A stretch of DNA of 64,000 nucleotides from the NCBI GenBank assembly GCA_951812795.1, contig OX638325.1, forward strand, positions 1,178,001-1,242,000, given 5' to 3'. The DNA is from an uncultured Dehalococcoidia bacterium (GTDB taxonomy: Bacteria; Chloroflexota; Dehalococcoidia; Lucifugimonadales; Lucifugimonadaceae). Below are positions 33,902 to 43,423 of the stretch, piece by piece (position 1 is the first letter of the stretch; each line of letters starts with the position of its first letter). Both the position numbers and the translations under genes were made by a program. The notes under the pieces were generated by a model. The model was not told where the DNA came from. It saw only the letters and a program-made list of their open reading frames with translations, and did not search any database.

Positions 33902-36900
33902 TTACGGGGCGATGCCGCCTCCGTAGTAGACCCAGATACCTTGTCCTACTTCGAGCTCGTCGCCATCTTCGAGAATGTCGAACTTGCTTCGGACTGGATC
34001 CCATGTGTAGGCGCGCTTGTTGCTGCCTAGGTAGTCACCGGCTTCAACTATGATGTGGTCTCCGTCTTCATCGACGCCATTCGCCAATGGCTCACCGAAG
34101 TTGCCTTGCGTCTGGTCGCCATCTTGGTCGATGACACCGACGAAGTTCCAACCAGCGAGTGTCGGGATCGTCACTAGGTCTGGCGGCGTGATCTCGGGAT
34201 CGGTACGGTTGATGCCGCCGATAAGTGCAACGCGTTGCGTTACGAAGCCCTGTGCGTGGACCCAATAGCCGTACTGGGCGTGGATCTTGTTGAGGGTCGC
34301 AAACTCTTCGTGCGTCGACCACTCGTCTTCCATCCGGGTAGCGATGCTCCACGGCTTCTCGGGATCGCTGGCGTCCCATCCGGCGACCATATCGATGACG
34401 CCTTCAGTGAACACGCTACCGATGGCATTGTCGATCGGATTCGCCGGGAACGAAACCGCGTTCCAACCGGCGATGAGCTTCAGGTTGAAGGCTTCACGCT
34501 CGGCGACCTCGAAGCTGTAGTCGAAGGTGTCCTCGTTGCCAGCGGCGTCGGTAGCATCAACTGACACTTCGTGTGTGCCGATGCCCAGCGACTCCGGCCA
34601 GTAGAGGAAGCGGTTGCCACCAATGCTGCTGATCTCCTCAACCGTGCCGTCAATTTCGAACTCGTCTATCGTGACGGTCACTTCGTCTTCGAATTCAAGC
34701 AACACGAAGGGTCGAGACTCAGTGACGATGGCGCCGTTTTCAGGCGTCGGCATCGGATCATCTATTTTGGTGTCGTACCGGAACTCAACGGTCGCTGCGC
34801 CCCAGTTGTAGGTGTCCGCTTGGGCCAGGTTGGTACCGATCCTCTTGGTGTCAAGGCTGGCGTAAGAATGTCGGTCGCGAGCGAATGCCACGACGGTGAC
34901 ATTACCGTTAGGCAGATCTCGGTTGCCGCCCGTCAGGTTAACCCACTCGTACTCCCAAGTGAGACCCGGTCGCGAGTAAGCCTGAAGTTGCTGCATGCTG
35001 ACGGATTTATCGCCGCACGAGTATTCGTCACCGTATAGGTTCGGGGCTTCTTCAGTTCCAACGAAGCTGGCGCTTGAGATTGAAAGTGAACCACTCCGCT
35101 GAGCGGTCACGTCATCCAACTCTTTGTCGTTCTCCTCACCGCCATCGCTGTTCCATTCGATGATCGAACAGACCACTACGAGAGACGGCGTAGAGTTGAT
35201 TTCCTCGTCTGACGTGATGCTGGCGGTGATGGCGTCTTTAGTCAAACCAGCGGGACCTTCACTGCCTTCGCCGGTGCCCGAGCCGCCACTCAAGGTGACG
35301 GTCAAGACCGGTGAGATACCGTCGTTAGTTTCGAACGGCTCTTGGGCCCCGCCAGTTAAGCGGTTGCCGGCCGGGTCGGAAACCCATTCGCCATCGGCGA
35401 CGTCGACATACGGTTGAGCATCGGAGGCAAGTTCAGAATCTAAGAGCAGGTAGACGGCACGACCGTCAACTTCGACGTCTATGATGCCGACCTGATCTGA
35501 ACCAGCTTCGTCTAGTGTCACCGAGAAGGTGTCGACTCCGATCGAATCGGCGTCCACCGCCTTGTCGAAGGCGATCAATATGCCCGAGCGGTTGGGTTGT
35601 GGCTCGTCGTCATCGTTCTCGCCGTAGAAACCGGTCACCGACTGCTCTTCAAAGATCACGGGATTGGTTTCGTCGAGGAAGAAGATGTGGCGGGCGTACC
35701 AACCGATCACGTTGTATCGACCGGTCTTAGGCTCTTCTTCGCCGAGATCGTTGATGAAGCCCGGTCCATCGGGGTCGCTGTCTGAGAAGCCGAGGTTACC
35801 GGCTAAGTCCGCGACAACCGCCTGGAAGTCGATGGTGTGGTTGTAACGTTCGATATCCTCGCCCAAGTCGAAATCGATGCGGACCGAATCGCCGAACGTA
35901 CCGGCACTGTCACCGTCGTCGAAGTTGTCGCCTTCAACTAACTTTTTGTTCTGAACTTCCGCTTGCGCTTCGGTCTTGAAGACATCGGTGTGGTCGTAGA
36001 CCGCGTATTGCGAACCGCCATCGGGGGTGTAACCGGTGTAGTCCTCTTGCGATTCCACAAGGCTACCATCGGTTGGCCCGTCAAGATCGGCGCTGGAAAT
36101 CCCAAGATTGTCTAGCGCGTAAGTGCCGCCATCGTTGTCGCCACTCTCGTTTGCGTCATCCGTGTGGTCGACGTAGAGATGGAAAGTGTCCTCGCGGAGA
36201 CCTGAGTCGCTGTCGGAGAATGTGCCGGAGAATTCAGGGGAGGTGTCCTGACCCTCGGACTCATGCGCCGGAGATTCGATATTGATCGCGGGCGGCACGG
36301 TGTCGATCTCGATGTCAAGCATCTGAATCGAACCGTCGGTGTCCTTGTAGGCAATCACGACCGGCCCGCTCTCGACGCCGATTACCGCGGCATCGTCTAC
36401 ATCGGTTCCACTAGCCGCATCGACGTTCAATCCCCAACCGTCGTCCCCTCCGCCGCCGTTCTCGTCGGTGAGTCGCAGGTAACCCTCGTATCGGCCACTG
36501 AAGCGCGAGGTCTCCCGCAGTCGCAGGAATTGACGACCGTCTCTGCCATCCGAACGGGCCTCTACAACGAGTTGGGTATCAGTGTCGTTCTGCTCTGACT
36601 TAGAGAAATCGGGCGCAAAGGGATCGGCTAGATCGCCTGGGTCGCCTGGGTCGTCACCCTCCGCGTATTTTGCAATCGTGTTACCCCCAATCAACGTCTC
36701 CCATTCACTGGTGTTGTAGACGATGTACATGAGAACGATCTCTTTGTCAGGCGCAAGAGATTGATGAATGGTCAACCACGGAGCAGCTTCCAGCGCTTCC
36801 TCGCCATCCGCGCCTGTTCCTCCAGAACCAACGTCCTCGTCTAGTGTCAGGGTCTTCAACTGACCGAATGGCGTCGTGATTGAATCGTCTGCCGCATTCC

Positions 36901-37636
36901 GAATGATCCCCCAGAACGTGACCGAAGAGTCGTCACCGGTATCCATCGGCAAGAAGTCCTCAGTTGCGCCTGAGTCTTTAATAATGGCGAGTACTGTCTC
37001 AACTGCGGGCGCAGTTATTTCGAATTCATCGGTGGCACGTGCTGTCGCGCTACCGGCCTGCCAAGACATCTGAGTGCTAGCAATGTCAGTAACCTCGCTG
37101 TGGGTCTTCTGGATGACCTGGAGGTATCCGCTTTCATCGATTTCTTCCGTTTCAGGATCGTCAGGGTTGTCGAACTTACAGGCATCGGTAAGAGGGGAGT
37201 CGGGACAGGCCGCGCCAGTATTTGCTGTAGCGGCATTACCAACCGGCAACAGAACCGGCGTTCGTTTGTCACGTCCAGAGTCCGAGATGCTTATCTTGAT
37301 GAGGTTGGAGTTTGTCAAGACTGCACGAGGGCTGTCCGGCGCCGTCTTGGGATCGTGAGCGTAGGTCGCATAGACCGTGGCCACTTCACCGACCTCATCT
37401 CGGCCCGCAACGTCGTAATCCACTGGATTTCCGGTGACGTCGTCGACTTCACCACTGACACAGTCATCAGCGTCGAACACCTCATCATCCGTGGCGTAAC
37501 AAGTTCCGACGTTGAGCACGTCGATCGTTCCGGTAGCCGCTTCTACCGTTCCCGGTGAGCCGGCTCGCACCGCCACCACCGCAACGGCAAGTATCAGCAC
37601 GGCCAGAGCCGTCAAGATTCTCGATGAAAGCTGCAC
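33902..37636 (-). CDS. Giant exported surface protein, paralog B
   Basis: A 1244-residue protein whose first 47 or so residues, through VGTCY, are identical to paralog A. It then diverges while keeping all landmarks: LNVGTCYATDDEVFDADDC, YATYAHDPKTAPDSPRAVL, LIKISISDSGRDKRTPVLL, the Ig-like INIESPAHESEGQDTSPEF, the SbsA-like ILIAFDKAVDADSIGVDTF with VSDPAGN, and a second Cys pair (VVCSIIEW; YSCGD). The C-terminus is GWNAVSFPANPIDNAIGSVF, QYGYWVHAQGF and QGIWVYYGGGIAP. It is Asp/Glu-rich, consistent with a calcium- or salt-adapted extracellular protein. The start is GTG with AGGAGG. It is transcribed on its own, with promoter at 37808-37836 and its own terminator. Confidence 0.85.
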   Translation of the reverse strand: MQLSSRILTALAVLILAVAVVAVRAGSPGTVEAATGTIDVLNVGTCYATDDEVFDADDCVSGEVDDVTGNPVDYDVAGRDEVGEVATVYATYAHDPKTAPDSPRAVLTNSNLIKISISDSGRDKRTPVLLPVGNAATANTGAACPDSPLTDACKFDNPDDPETEEIDESGYLQVIQKTHSEVTDIASTQMSWQAGSATARATDEFEITAPAVETVLAIIKDSGATEDFLPMDTGDDSSVTFWGIIRNAADDSITTPFGQLKTLTLDEDVGSGGTGADGEEALEAAPWLTIHQSLAPDKEIVLMYIVYNTSEWETLIGGNTIAKYAEGDDPGDPGDLADPFAPDFSKSEQNDTDTQLVVEARSDGRDGRQFLRLRETSRFSGRYEGYLRLTDENGGGGDDGWGLNVDAASGTDVDDAAVIGVESGPVVIAYKDTDGSIQMLDIEIDTVPPAINIESPAHESEGQDTSPEFSGTFSDSDSGLREDTFHLYVDHTDDANESGDNDGGTYALDNLGISSADLDGPTDGSLVESQEDYTGYTPDGGSQYAVYDHTDVFKTEAQAEVQNKKLVEGDNFDDGDSAGTFGDSVRIDFDLGEDIERYNHTIDFQAVVADLAGNLGFSDSDPDGPGFINDLGEEEPKTGRYNVIGWYARHIFFLDETNPVIFEEQSVTGFYGENDDDEPQPNRSGILIAFDKAVDADSIGVDTFSVTLDEAGSDQVGIIDVEVDGRAVYLLLDSELASDAQPYVDVADGEWVSDPAGNRLTGGAQEPFETNDGISPVLTVTLSGGSGTGEGSEGPAGLTKDAITASITSDEEINSTPSLVVVCSIIEWNSDGGEENDKELDDVTAQRSGSLSISSASFVGTEEAPNLYGDEYSCGDKSVSMQQLQAYSRPGLTWEYEWVNLTGGNRDLPNGNVTVVAFARDRHSYASLDTKRIGTNLAQADTYNWGAATVEFRYDTKIDDPMPTPENGAIVTESRPFVLLEFEDEVTVTIDEFEIDGTVEEISSIGGNRFLYWPESLGIGTHEVSVDATDAAGNEDTFDYSFEVAEREAFNLKLIAGWNAVSFPANPIDNAIGSVFTEGVIDMVAGWDASDPEKPWSIATRMEDEWSTHEEFATLNKIHAQYGYWVHAQGFVTQRVALIGGINRTDPEITPPDLVTIPTLAGWNFVGVIDQDGDQTQGNFGEPLANGVDEDGDHIIVEAGDYLGSNKRAYTWDPVRSKFDILEDGDELEVGQGIWVYYGGGIAP

Positions 37637-37807
37637 AGCTGCAGTCCTCCTGTATCTATCTCTCTACCGGTTCGATACCCGACACGTAGACTTTAGCGAA
37701 TTCATCGCCCAAATCAAAGCGGTCTTGCCCGGATGTTTCCATAGCACTCTCAAGACGCGCAACGAACCACACGTCCGTAGGCACGCCCTGAAAACTATAT
37801 GATACCG

Positions 37808-37836
37808 AATATATGCCACCACGCGCGCCCTGTCAA
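37808..37836 (-). promoter_or_regulatory. Strong sigma70 promoter of surface gene B
   Basis: Same as gene A at a constant offset of 4411 bp: TTGACA (37831-37836), 17 nt, TATATT (37808-37813). Confidence 0.75.
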
Positions 37837-37862
37837 TCAAATTCTCCCAAACAGTTGTTATT

Positions 37863-38351
37863 GCCCTCACCCTAGCCCTCTCCCGCTCAGCGGGAGAGGG
37901 GACCGTGGTCATGGGACAGGGTAACTGATGCGACGGAAACGGTGGGTGTTGCGGGGTAGATGCGGGGATGGTGGCGGTGTGATCTCGCGTGGTACGACGG
38001 CCCCTCGCCGCACCGGGCCCTCACCCTAGCCCTCTCCCGCCCAGCGGGAGAGGGGACGAGTGTTGCGGGTAAGGACAATCGCTGCGATGGAAGGGCAAGC
38101 TGATGCTCCGATGAAGGCTTGACGACGCCTGGCATTCGACATCGCAGAGGTACCGCAGACCACTGCCACGATCCCCTCTCCCGCTCGGCGGGAGAGGGCT
38201 AGGGTGAGGGCACAGGGACGGGCGGGGCGCCACCGCGCAACTTCACGAATCCACAACCCCCACAACAACCATCTTCCGTCACCGCAGCAATCACCCTCTC
38301 CCGCAACAACCGTCCCCTCTCCCGCTGGGCGGGAGAGGGCTAGGGTGAGGG
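37863..38351. repeat. Palindromic repeat cluster between surface genes B and C
   Basis: Four CCCTCTCCCGC-type elements lie at 37863-37901, 38017-38055, 38173-38211 and 38313-38351. The middle two are inverted to each other and enclose the same 117-bp core as at 33631-33747. The region 37637-38290 has no gene; its first part is the near-copy of the gene A promoter and leader. Confidence 0.85.
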
Positions 38352-38737
38352 CCCGGGGACGGGCCGGGGCATTTCGCAGCTCGCATCAATTCTTCCGAAA
38401 TTGCGCTGAGAACGCCGTCGATATTCTCGAGTACATTCGGATTCCAAAACCGCATCACCCGGTATCCTCGTGCCTCCAACCATCGCGTTCGAACGAGATC
38501 ATCAGCTTTCAATGTGTCAATTCCGTGCTGACCACCATCGATCTCTACGATCAGTTTTGCCTCATCACAGATGAAATCGACGATGTAATGTCCCATGGGC
38601 TTCTGCCGCCTGAATTTCGCACCACACAACCGACGATTCCGCAGCTCGCGCCAGAGCGTTCTTTCGGTCGGGGTCATGTTTCGACGCAGTCTTCGAGCGC
38701 GTACAACAATGTTTTCTTCCTCGTTCCGGATATTCAT
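38291..38737 (-). CDS. DUF559 (Vsr-like) endonuclease-fold protein with a repeat-derived tail
   Basis: The 148-residue protein shows the DUF559 pattern TPTERTLWRELRNRRLCGAK, FRRQKPMGHYIVDF with Asp 54, and LIVEIDGGQH with Glu 65, Asp 67 and His 71, followed by RVMRFWNPNVLENIDGVL. These are very-short-patch-repair-like nuclease residues. The normal domain ends near residue 125. The last 25 or so residues (GPHPSPLPPSGRG and on) are translated from the palindromic repeat at 38313-38351, so insertion of the repeat has replaced the original stop. It is an isolated gene between giant surface genes; its role is unknown. Confidence 0.78.
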   Translation of the reverse strand: MNIRNEEENIVVRARRLRRNMTPTERTLWRELRNRRLCGAKFRRQKPMGHYIVDFICDEAKLIVEIDGGQHGIDTLKADDLVRTRWLEARGYRVMRFWNPNVLENIDGVLSAISEELMRAAKCPGPSPGPHPSPLPPSGRGDGCCGRG

Positions 38738-38801
38738 AGCTCCGACAGTGTATTGGATCCGACTAGTTTCAAATCAACTGCGTGGCGAAGACAACCAAAA
38801 A

Positions 38802-38829
38802 AACGCCCCCGTGTCTCCACGGGGGCGTT
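38802..38829 (-). terminator. Terminator after surface protein gene C
   Basis: AACGCCCCCGTG-TCTC-CACGGGGGCGTT, a 12-bp stem followed on the minus strand by TTTTTTTGG. Confidence 0.92.
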
Positions 38830-38889
38830 GTCATTCTGTGACCCCCTCCCATTGGGTGGGAGGGGGTCAACGTGCGGTTTCAAGCCGTC

Positions 38890-41800
38890 TTACGGGGCTA
38901 CGGTGTCGCCGTCTGGGAAGAAGACCCAGATGCCTTGGCCGATCTCCATGCCGTCGTCACCGGCGAGCACGCGGTAGCCGTTGGCTATGGCGTCCCAGGT
39001 GTAGGCCTGGCGGAAACCTGGCATGTAGTCGTCGGCGGTCACGTCGGCATCTTCGCTGTCTTGCAGCGTTTCGCCGAAGTCGTCTTCAGTCTGGTCGCCG
39101 TCTTGGTCAACGACGCCGACGAAGTTCCAACCTGGCACTGTGATGATGCCAACCGGATCTGGGTTTTCACCAGACTCGCGGTCGAGCTGACCCTTCAGGT
39201 CGACGCTCTGTTCGACGAAGGCTGTCGAGTGGACCCAGTATCCGTAACGCACTACGACGTCGGTGAGCGGTGCGAAGTTCGCACTCGTCGTCCATACGCC
39301 GTCGATGCGGGAAGCGATGCTCCACGGACCGGTTGCGCTCAACGGGTTCCAACCGACCACACGGTCGACGGCTTCCTCAGTGAACACGGCGTCTAGCGCG
39401 GTGTCGACCGGGTTAGCCGGAACCGATATTGCGTTCCAACCAGCCGTAAGGTCGATCACGAACGGGTCGCGTGCGGTTACATCGAACTCAAACGATGTGC
39501 TGCCATCAGGTTCGTTGTCGGCCGCGTCGCGTGCATCGAACTCAACCTTGTGGGTACCGTATTCGAGCGCCTCGGGCCAGTAGAGGAAGCGGTTATCGCC
39601 AACACTGTCGAGTTCGCCGAGAACGTCCTCGCCATCCACTGTCAGTTCGGTGACGGTGACCGAGGTATTCTCGCCAGCGAAGTCGAGGTAGATGAACGGT
39701 CGCGGTTCCTTAACCTCAGAGTCGGATTCAGGCTGGACACTGCCACCGGAACCGTCTTCCTTCAACGGGCTGTTGAACTTGTTGTCGAGCGTGAACTCAA
39801 CGGTCTGAGAACCGAAGTTAAAACAGTCCTCGTCAGCCAGCTCGTCGTCGACGTCGACGTCGCAAAAGTCGTCTTTGTGCTCAACGAACTTGTTGCGGTC
39901 GCTACCCCAAACTACGACGACGATCTTCCCATCGTTCAGGCGCCGGGTTGCAGATTCGGTGTTGCGCCAAGCGTAGACCCAGTTGTTACCGGGGCGAGCC
40001 AAGGACGAGGACGGACGGAACGTGTTCGGGTTTTCGTCGCCGCCACAGCTCAGCGTGCCTTCGCTACTCCTGTCGTCGTCGTAACCTGTGCGGTTGCCGA
40101 CATAGTCGCTCAGTTTCTTGGTGTCTTCGCCAGATTCCCACTGGATGTTGTTGCAGACCACGGCCACCAAAGGTGATCCATTGATGTCCTCGTCGGACTC
40201 AATGGCGATATCTATCGCGCCGCTGGTCAGTTTGGACGGGCTTTCGGAGCCGACGCCGGTGCCGGATCCGCCGCTCAATACGACGGTGAAGACGGGCAGG
40301 ATGCCGTCGTTGACCGTGAACTCTTGAGCGTCCCCTTCCTGCCATGTGAGCAGGTTGCCGGCCAAGTCTTCAATCTCGCGACCTTCCGAGACAGCGATCA
40401 TCGGGGTGGCGTCGGAAGCCAACTCTTCGCCCAGTTTCAGGAAGACCAGCTTGCCGTCGACTTCGACGTCAACGACTTCGATTGCCGTCTCTTCATCGTG
40501 TTGCACGGTGAAAGTGCCGGTGTCGATCAACTCGCCATTCACCGAGTTATCGAAGACAACCATGATCGCCGAACGGTCTCTGACCGGTATGTCGTCGTCG
40601 TCGAGGCCGTAGAAGCCTGTGACCGAAGAGTCTTGCATGATGGACGGATCGATCTCGTCGATGTAGACAACGTGGCGCGAGAATACACCGAGGACGTTGT
40701 GCGTTTCACCCTCCGGGTCTCGGTCGCCTACTTTTTCTTCGCCTAGAGCGTTGATGAAGCGCGGAGCCGTAGGTTGGCTGTCTGAGAAGCCGACGTTACC
40801 CGCGAGGTCGCGAACGACGGCCTGGAAGTCGACGGCATTGTTGAAGCCTAAGAATTCGGTGTCGTCGGGCAGGTACTCATCGAAGTCGATCTCAATCTCG
40901 CCGTTGAATTCGCCGTCAGCCGCGCCATCGTCAAAGTCGTCCGCTTCGAGGGACTTCCATTTATCAGGCGGTCCAGTTTCATCTTCAACCCTGTAGATGT
41001 CTTCGTTATCGGTCAACGTGATTATGCCGTAGAGACCCATACTGTCGCCAAGATCATAGCCAGTGTAATCCTGCCGTCGACGCACTTGACCATCGGATTG
41101 AACGCCGGAATCTTCGTACATTACCGGAGTGACGTCACCCTCGTCGGGCTCGTTGTCAACATCCAACTGGAATGAGTTGGCCTGAAGACCGGAGTCGCTG
41201 TCGTTGAACGTACCGATGAAGGACGGCTTCTCGTCGTCGCTGCGACTCCCGTGGGCGGGCGAATCGACCGAGATGGTCGGCGGGGTGATGTCGATTTCGA
41301 TCTGTAACGTCTTGTTGTCGCCGTTGGTGTCCTTGTAAGTGATAGTTACCGGGCCGTTGCCTACGCCGAGCACTGCCGTTTCGGTAGTGGCAGTTTCTTC
41401 GTAGTATTCGCCGTCGGCCTTAGCTCGACCCCAGTTGATTGCAGGATCGCCACCGTTACCGTCAGCATCGGTCAACCGCAACAGACCTTGGAAGACTCCG
41501 GTGAACCGCCCAGTCTCGATCAATGCCAACTGTTTGTTGTCATCGGCTGCGTCCTCATCCGATTCGGCGTATAGAACGAAAGCATCGTTGGGATCGTTGG
41601 GATCGTTGGGATCGCCCGAGGTTTCATCGCTCGTGCAGGCTGCCGTCGCGAACATGCGTTCTTGGCCTATTCCGGTTTTGAGGTGCGGATCGTCGACGCA
41701 CAATTCGCCGCCGAGGATGAATTCAATTCCGCTGGTTTCGTAGTAGATAACTTGGAGTTGGACAGCGGCGGTAGCAGCGTTAGGGACGCTGATGTTCAGC

Positions 41801-42675
41801 GCCATAACGGGCGGCTCGTTAGGCTCACCAGGGATCACGTCTTCGTCAAGGACGATGTTTGCCCCAAGGTCCTTGAACGGACCGTAGCCGTTGAATTCAT
41901 CGCCTGATCCCACGTTGATGTCGAGTCCATCGTCTACTCGACCGAAAAACTTCACCACGCCATCCGGCGCTATCGGCTTGAAATCGTCGGTCTCACCAGG
42001 TGACTCGCGTTCCCAGATGATCTCGTAGGTGCCAGAGTTGACGTAGGTCGTCGAGTCGTCCGATTCACCCAAGCCGCGACTACCGTCGAATTCGACTTGC
42101 TGCTCGATGGTCGGCAGCTCGTCCAAATCGTCTCCTTCGAGTCCGACAGATTCGCCAACGATTGCTTTTGCTTCAAAACCCTCGTTAATTTCAGTATTTT
42201 CGTCGTCATCCCGTCTTTGGAATATGATCTCCGTCCCACTAGCAGTCGTGAAATCCGTGACACCATCGCCTGGAGAGTCGGTATTAGCTGACAGATCCTG
42301 CGCGGTAGTAACCAGAACCGGGTCCCGGCGGTCACGTCCGGAGTCGGTGACGCTGATCTTAAGCAGGTCGCCGTCGGTGAGGATCGCACGTGGGGCCTCG
42401 GCGGCGGTGCTGGGGTCGTGAGCGTAGGTTGCGAAGAGAGTTTCGACCTCGATCAGATCCTCGAGTTCACCCTGTTGGTAGAACGCTGTCGTCTGGGTAC
42501 AGTCCCCAAGTTCGAAGTCATCCGCGTTGGTGGTCGTGCACGTGCCGACGTTCAAAGCATCGATCGTTCCGGTAGCTGCGCTGACTTCATGTGTCTCACC
42601 GTTCGTGCCGACGACGACGCCGACGACGAATGCGAGCACGGCCAGTGCTGTCAAGATTCTCGCTGAAAGCTGCAC
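38890..42675 (-). CDS. Giant exported surface protein, paralog C
   Basis: A 1261-residue secreted protein related to A and B. The signal peptide MQLSARILTALAVLAFVVGV resembles theirs but the next residues differ. It has LNVGTCTTTNADDFELGDC, FATYAHDPSTAAEAPRAIL, LLKISVTDSGRDRRDPVL, ISVDSPAHGSRSDDEKPSF, the SbsA-like IMVVFDNSVNGELIDTGTF with IEDLAGN, the Cys pair VVCNNIQW and LSCGGDEN, and the terminal GWNAISVPANPVDTALDAVF, RYGYWVHSTAF and GIWVFFPDGDTVAP. It starts at GTG with AGGAGG 8 nt upstream. The region about 160 bp upstream keeps GGTATCATATACTTTTCA from genes A/B but has a different -35/-10 context. Confidence 0.85.
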   Translation of the reverse strand: MQLSARILTALAVLAFVVGVVVGTNGETHEVSAATGTIDALNVGTCTTTNADDFELGDCTQTTAFYQQGELEDLIEVETLFATYAHDPSTAAEAPRAILTDGDLLKISVTDSGRDRRDPVLVTTAQDLSANTDSPGDGVTDFTTASGTEIIFQRRDDDENTEINEGFEAKAIVGESVGLEGDDLDELPTIEQQVEFDGSRGLGESDDSTTYVNSGTYEIIWERESPGETDDFKPIAPDGVVKFFGRVDDGLDINVGSGDEFNGYGPFKDLGANIVLDEDVIPGEPNEPPVMALNISVPNAATAAVQLQVIYYETSGIEFILGGELCVDDPHLKTGIGQERMFATAACTSDETSGDPNDPNDPNDAFVLYAESDEDAADDNKQLALIETGRFTGVFQGLLRLTDADGNGGDPAINWGRAKADGEYYEETATTETAVLGVGNGPVTITYKDTNGDNKTLQIEIDITPPTISVDSPAHGSRSDDEKPSFIGTFNDSDSGLQANSFQLDVDNEPDEGDVTPVMYEDSGVQSDGQVRRRQDYTGYDLGDSMGLYGIITLTDNEDIYRVEDETGPPDKWKSLEADDFDDGAADGEFNGEIEIDFDEYLPDDTEFLGFNNAVDFQAVVRDLAGNVGFSDSQPTAPRFINALGEEKVGDRDPEGETHNVLGVFSRHVVYIDEIDPSIMQDSSVTGFYGLDDDDIPVRDRSAIMVVFDNSVNGELIDTGTFTVQHDEETAIEVVDVEVDGKLVFLKLGEELASDATPMIAVSEGREIEDLAGNLLTWQEGDAQEFTVNDGILPVFTVVLSGGSGTGVGSESPSKLTSGAIDIAIESDEDINGSPLVAVVCNNIQWESGEDTKKLSDYVGNRTGYDDDRSSEGTLSCGGDENPNTFRPSSSLARPGNNWVYAWRNTESATRRLNDGKIVVVVWGSDRNKFVEHKDDFCDVDVDDELADEDCFNFGSQTVEFTLDNKFNSPLKEDGSGGSVQPESDSEVKEPRPFIYLDFAGENTSVTVTELTVDGEDVLGELDSVGDNRFLYWPEALEYGTHKVEFDARDAADNEPDGSTSFEFDVTARDPFVIDLTAGWNAISVPANPVDTALDAVFTEEAVDRVVGWNPLSATGPWSIASRIDGVWTTSANFAPLTDVVVRYGYWVHSTAFVEQSVDLKGQLDRESGENPDPVGIITVPGWNFVGVVDQDGDQTEDDFGETLQDSEDADVTADDYMPGFRQAYTWDAIANGYRVLAGDDGMEIGQGIWVFFPDGDTVAP

Positions 42676-43423
42676 GCTTCAGTCCTCCTGCTTACTTTCC
42701 CGGCACGATCGTGAACGAACCTTGTCGGCATTTGTGCCAAGCCAAGCCCGATACGCCCTCTGTCCGGATCTGTGCGATGTTTGCATAATACTTGCAAGCG
42801 CGCCAACGCGCAACGCGCGCGGCGTGCCATGAAAAGTATATGATACCCAAACTTCTGTGCGCGCGTAAACCTTCAATAAATCGTTTCGCCGATTTTAGCC
42901 GCCAAAAACGAGAACTAGGATGCGAAGGAGGGGGAAGGATGGGAAGGATGCGGTGTCGGGGGATTGGAATGCTGCGGTGACCGCGAGGTTGGTGGTAGGG
43001 GCGCATACCATACGTCATTCCCGCGCACGCGGGAATCCAGAGAAAAGCAAAGCACGCCATCTCCCTCCCCTTCGCACCGCGAAGGGGACGCGTGCAAGCG
43101 AAGCGCAGCACGCAGGGGATGCTCGCGCCTGTGAACTAGGATGTTCCAGGATTGTTAAGGATGGGAAGGATGCCCCCTGCCCCTGTGGATTCCGGCTTTC
43201 GCCGGAATGACGAAGAAGGACACGCGGGAACGACGGCGAGGCACGCGGCCAACATCAACGCAACAACCCCCTCCCACAACACCCTCATCCTTCCCATCCT
43301 TTCCAATCCTGCCCATCCTAGTTCAAAAGGCGCACCCCGGTTCCCCGAGGTGCGCCTTCGCTTGCGTGGTTGCCCGCCCCCTCTCCCGCTCGGCGGGAGA
43401 GGGTTGGGGTGAGGGCACATGTC
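42676..43423. other. Gene-free gap with three repeat families
   Basis: No gene seen. It holds a CATTCCCGCGCACGCGGGAAT palindrome (about 43016-43036), a CCCTTCGC..GCGAAGGGGACGCGTGCAAGCGAAGCGC block (43070-43119, recurring at 47518-47573), two ATCCT-periodic stretches (about 42909-42955 and 43133-43172), a third ending CATCCTAGTTC at 43324, an ATTCCGGCTTTCGCCGGAAT palindrome near 43190 and a CCCTCTCCCGC element at 43378-43417. Confidence 0.75.
43327..43358 (-). terminator. Terminator after surface protein gene D
   Basis: AAGGCGCACC (43327-43336) pairs with GGTGCGCCTT (43349-43358); the minus strand continues TTTTGAAC. Confidence 0.8.

Noticed and set aside
33452-43417. CRISPR array
   Set aside because: The repeated CCCTCTCCCGC units are irregularly spaced, occur in both orientations, and have no uniform spacers or cas genes.
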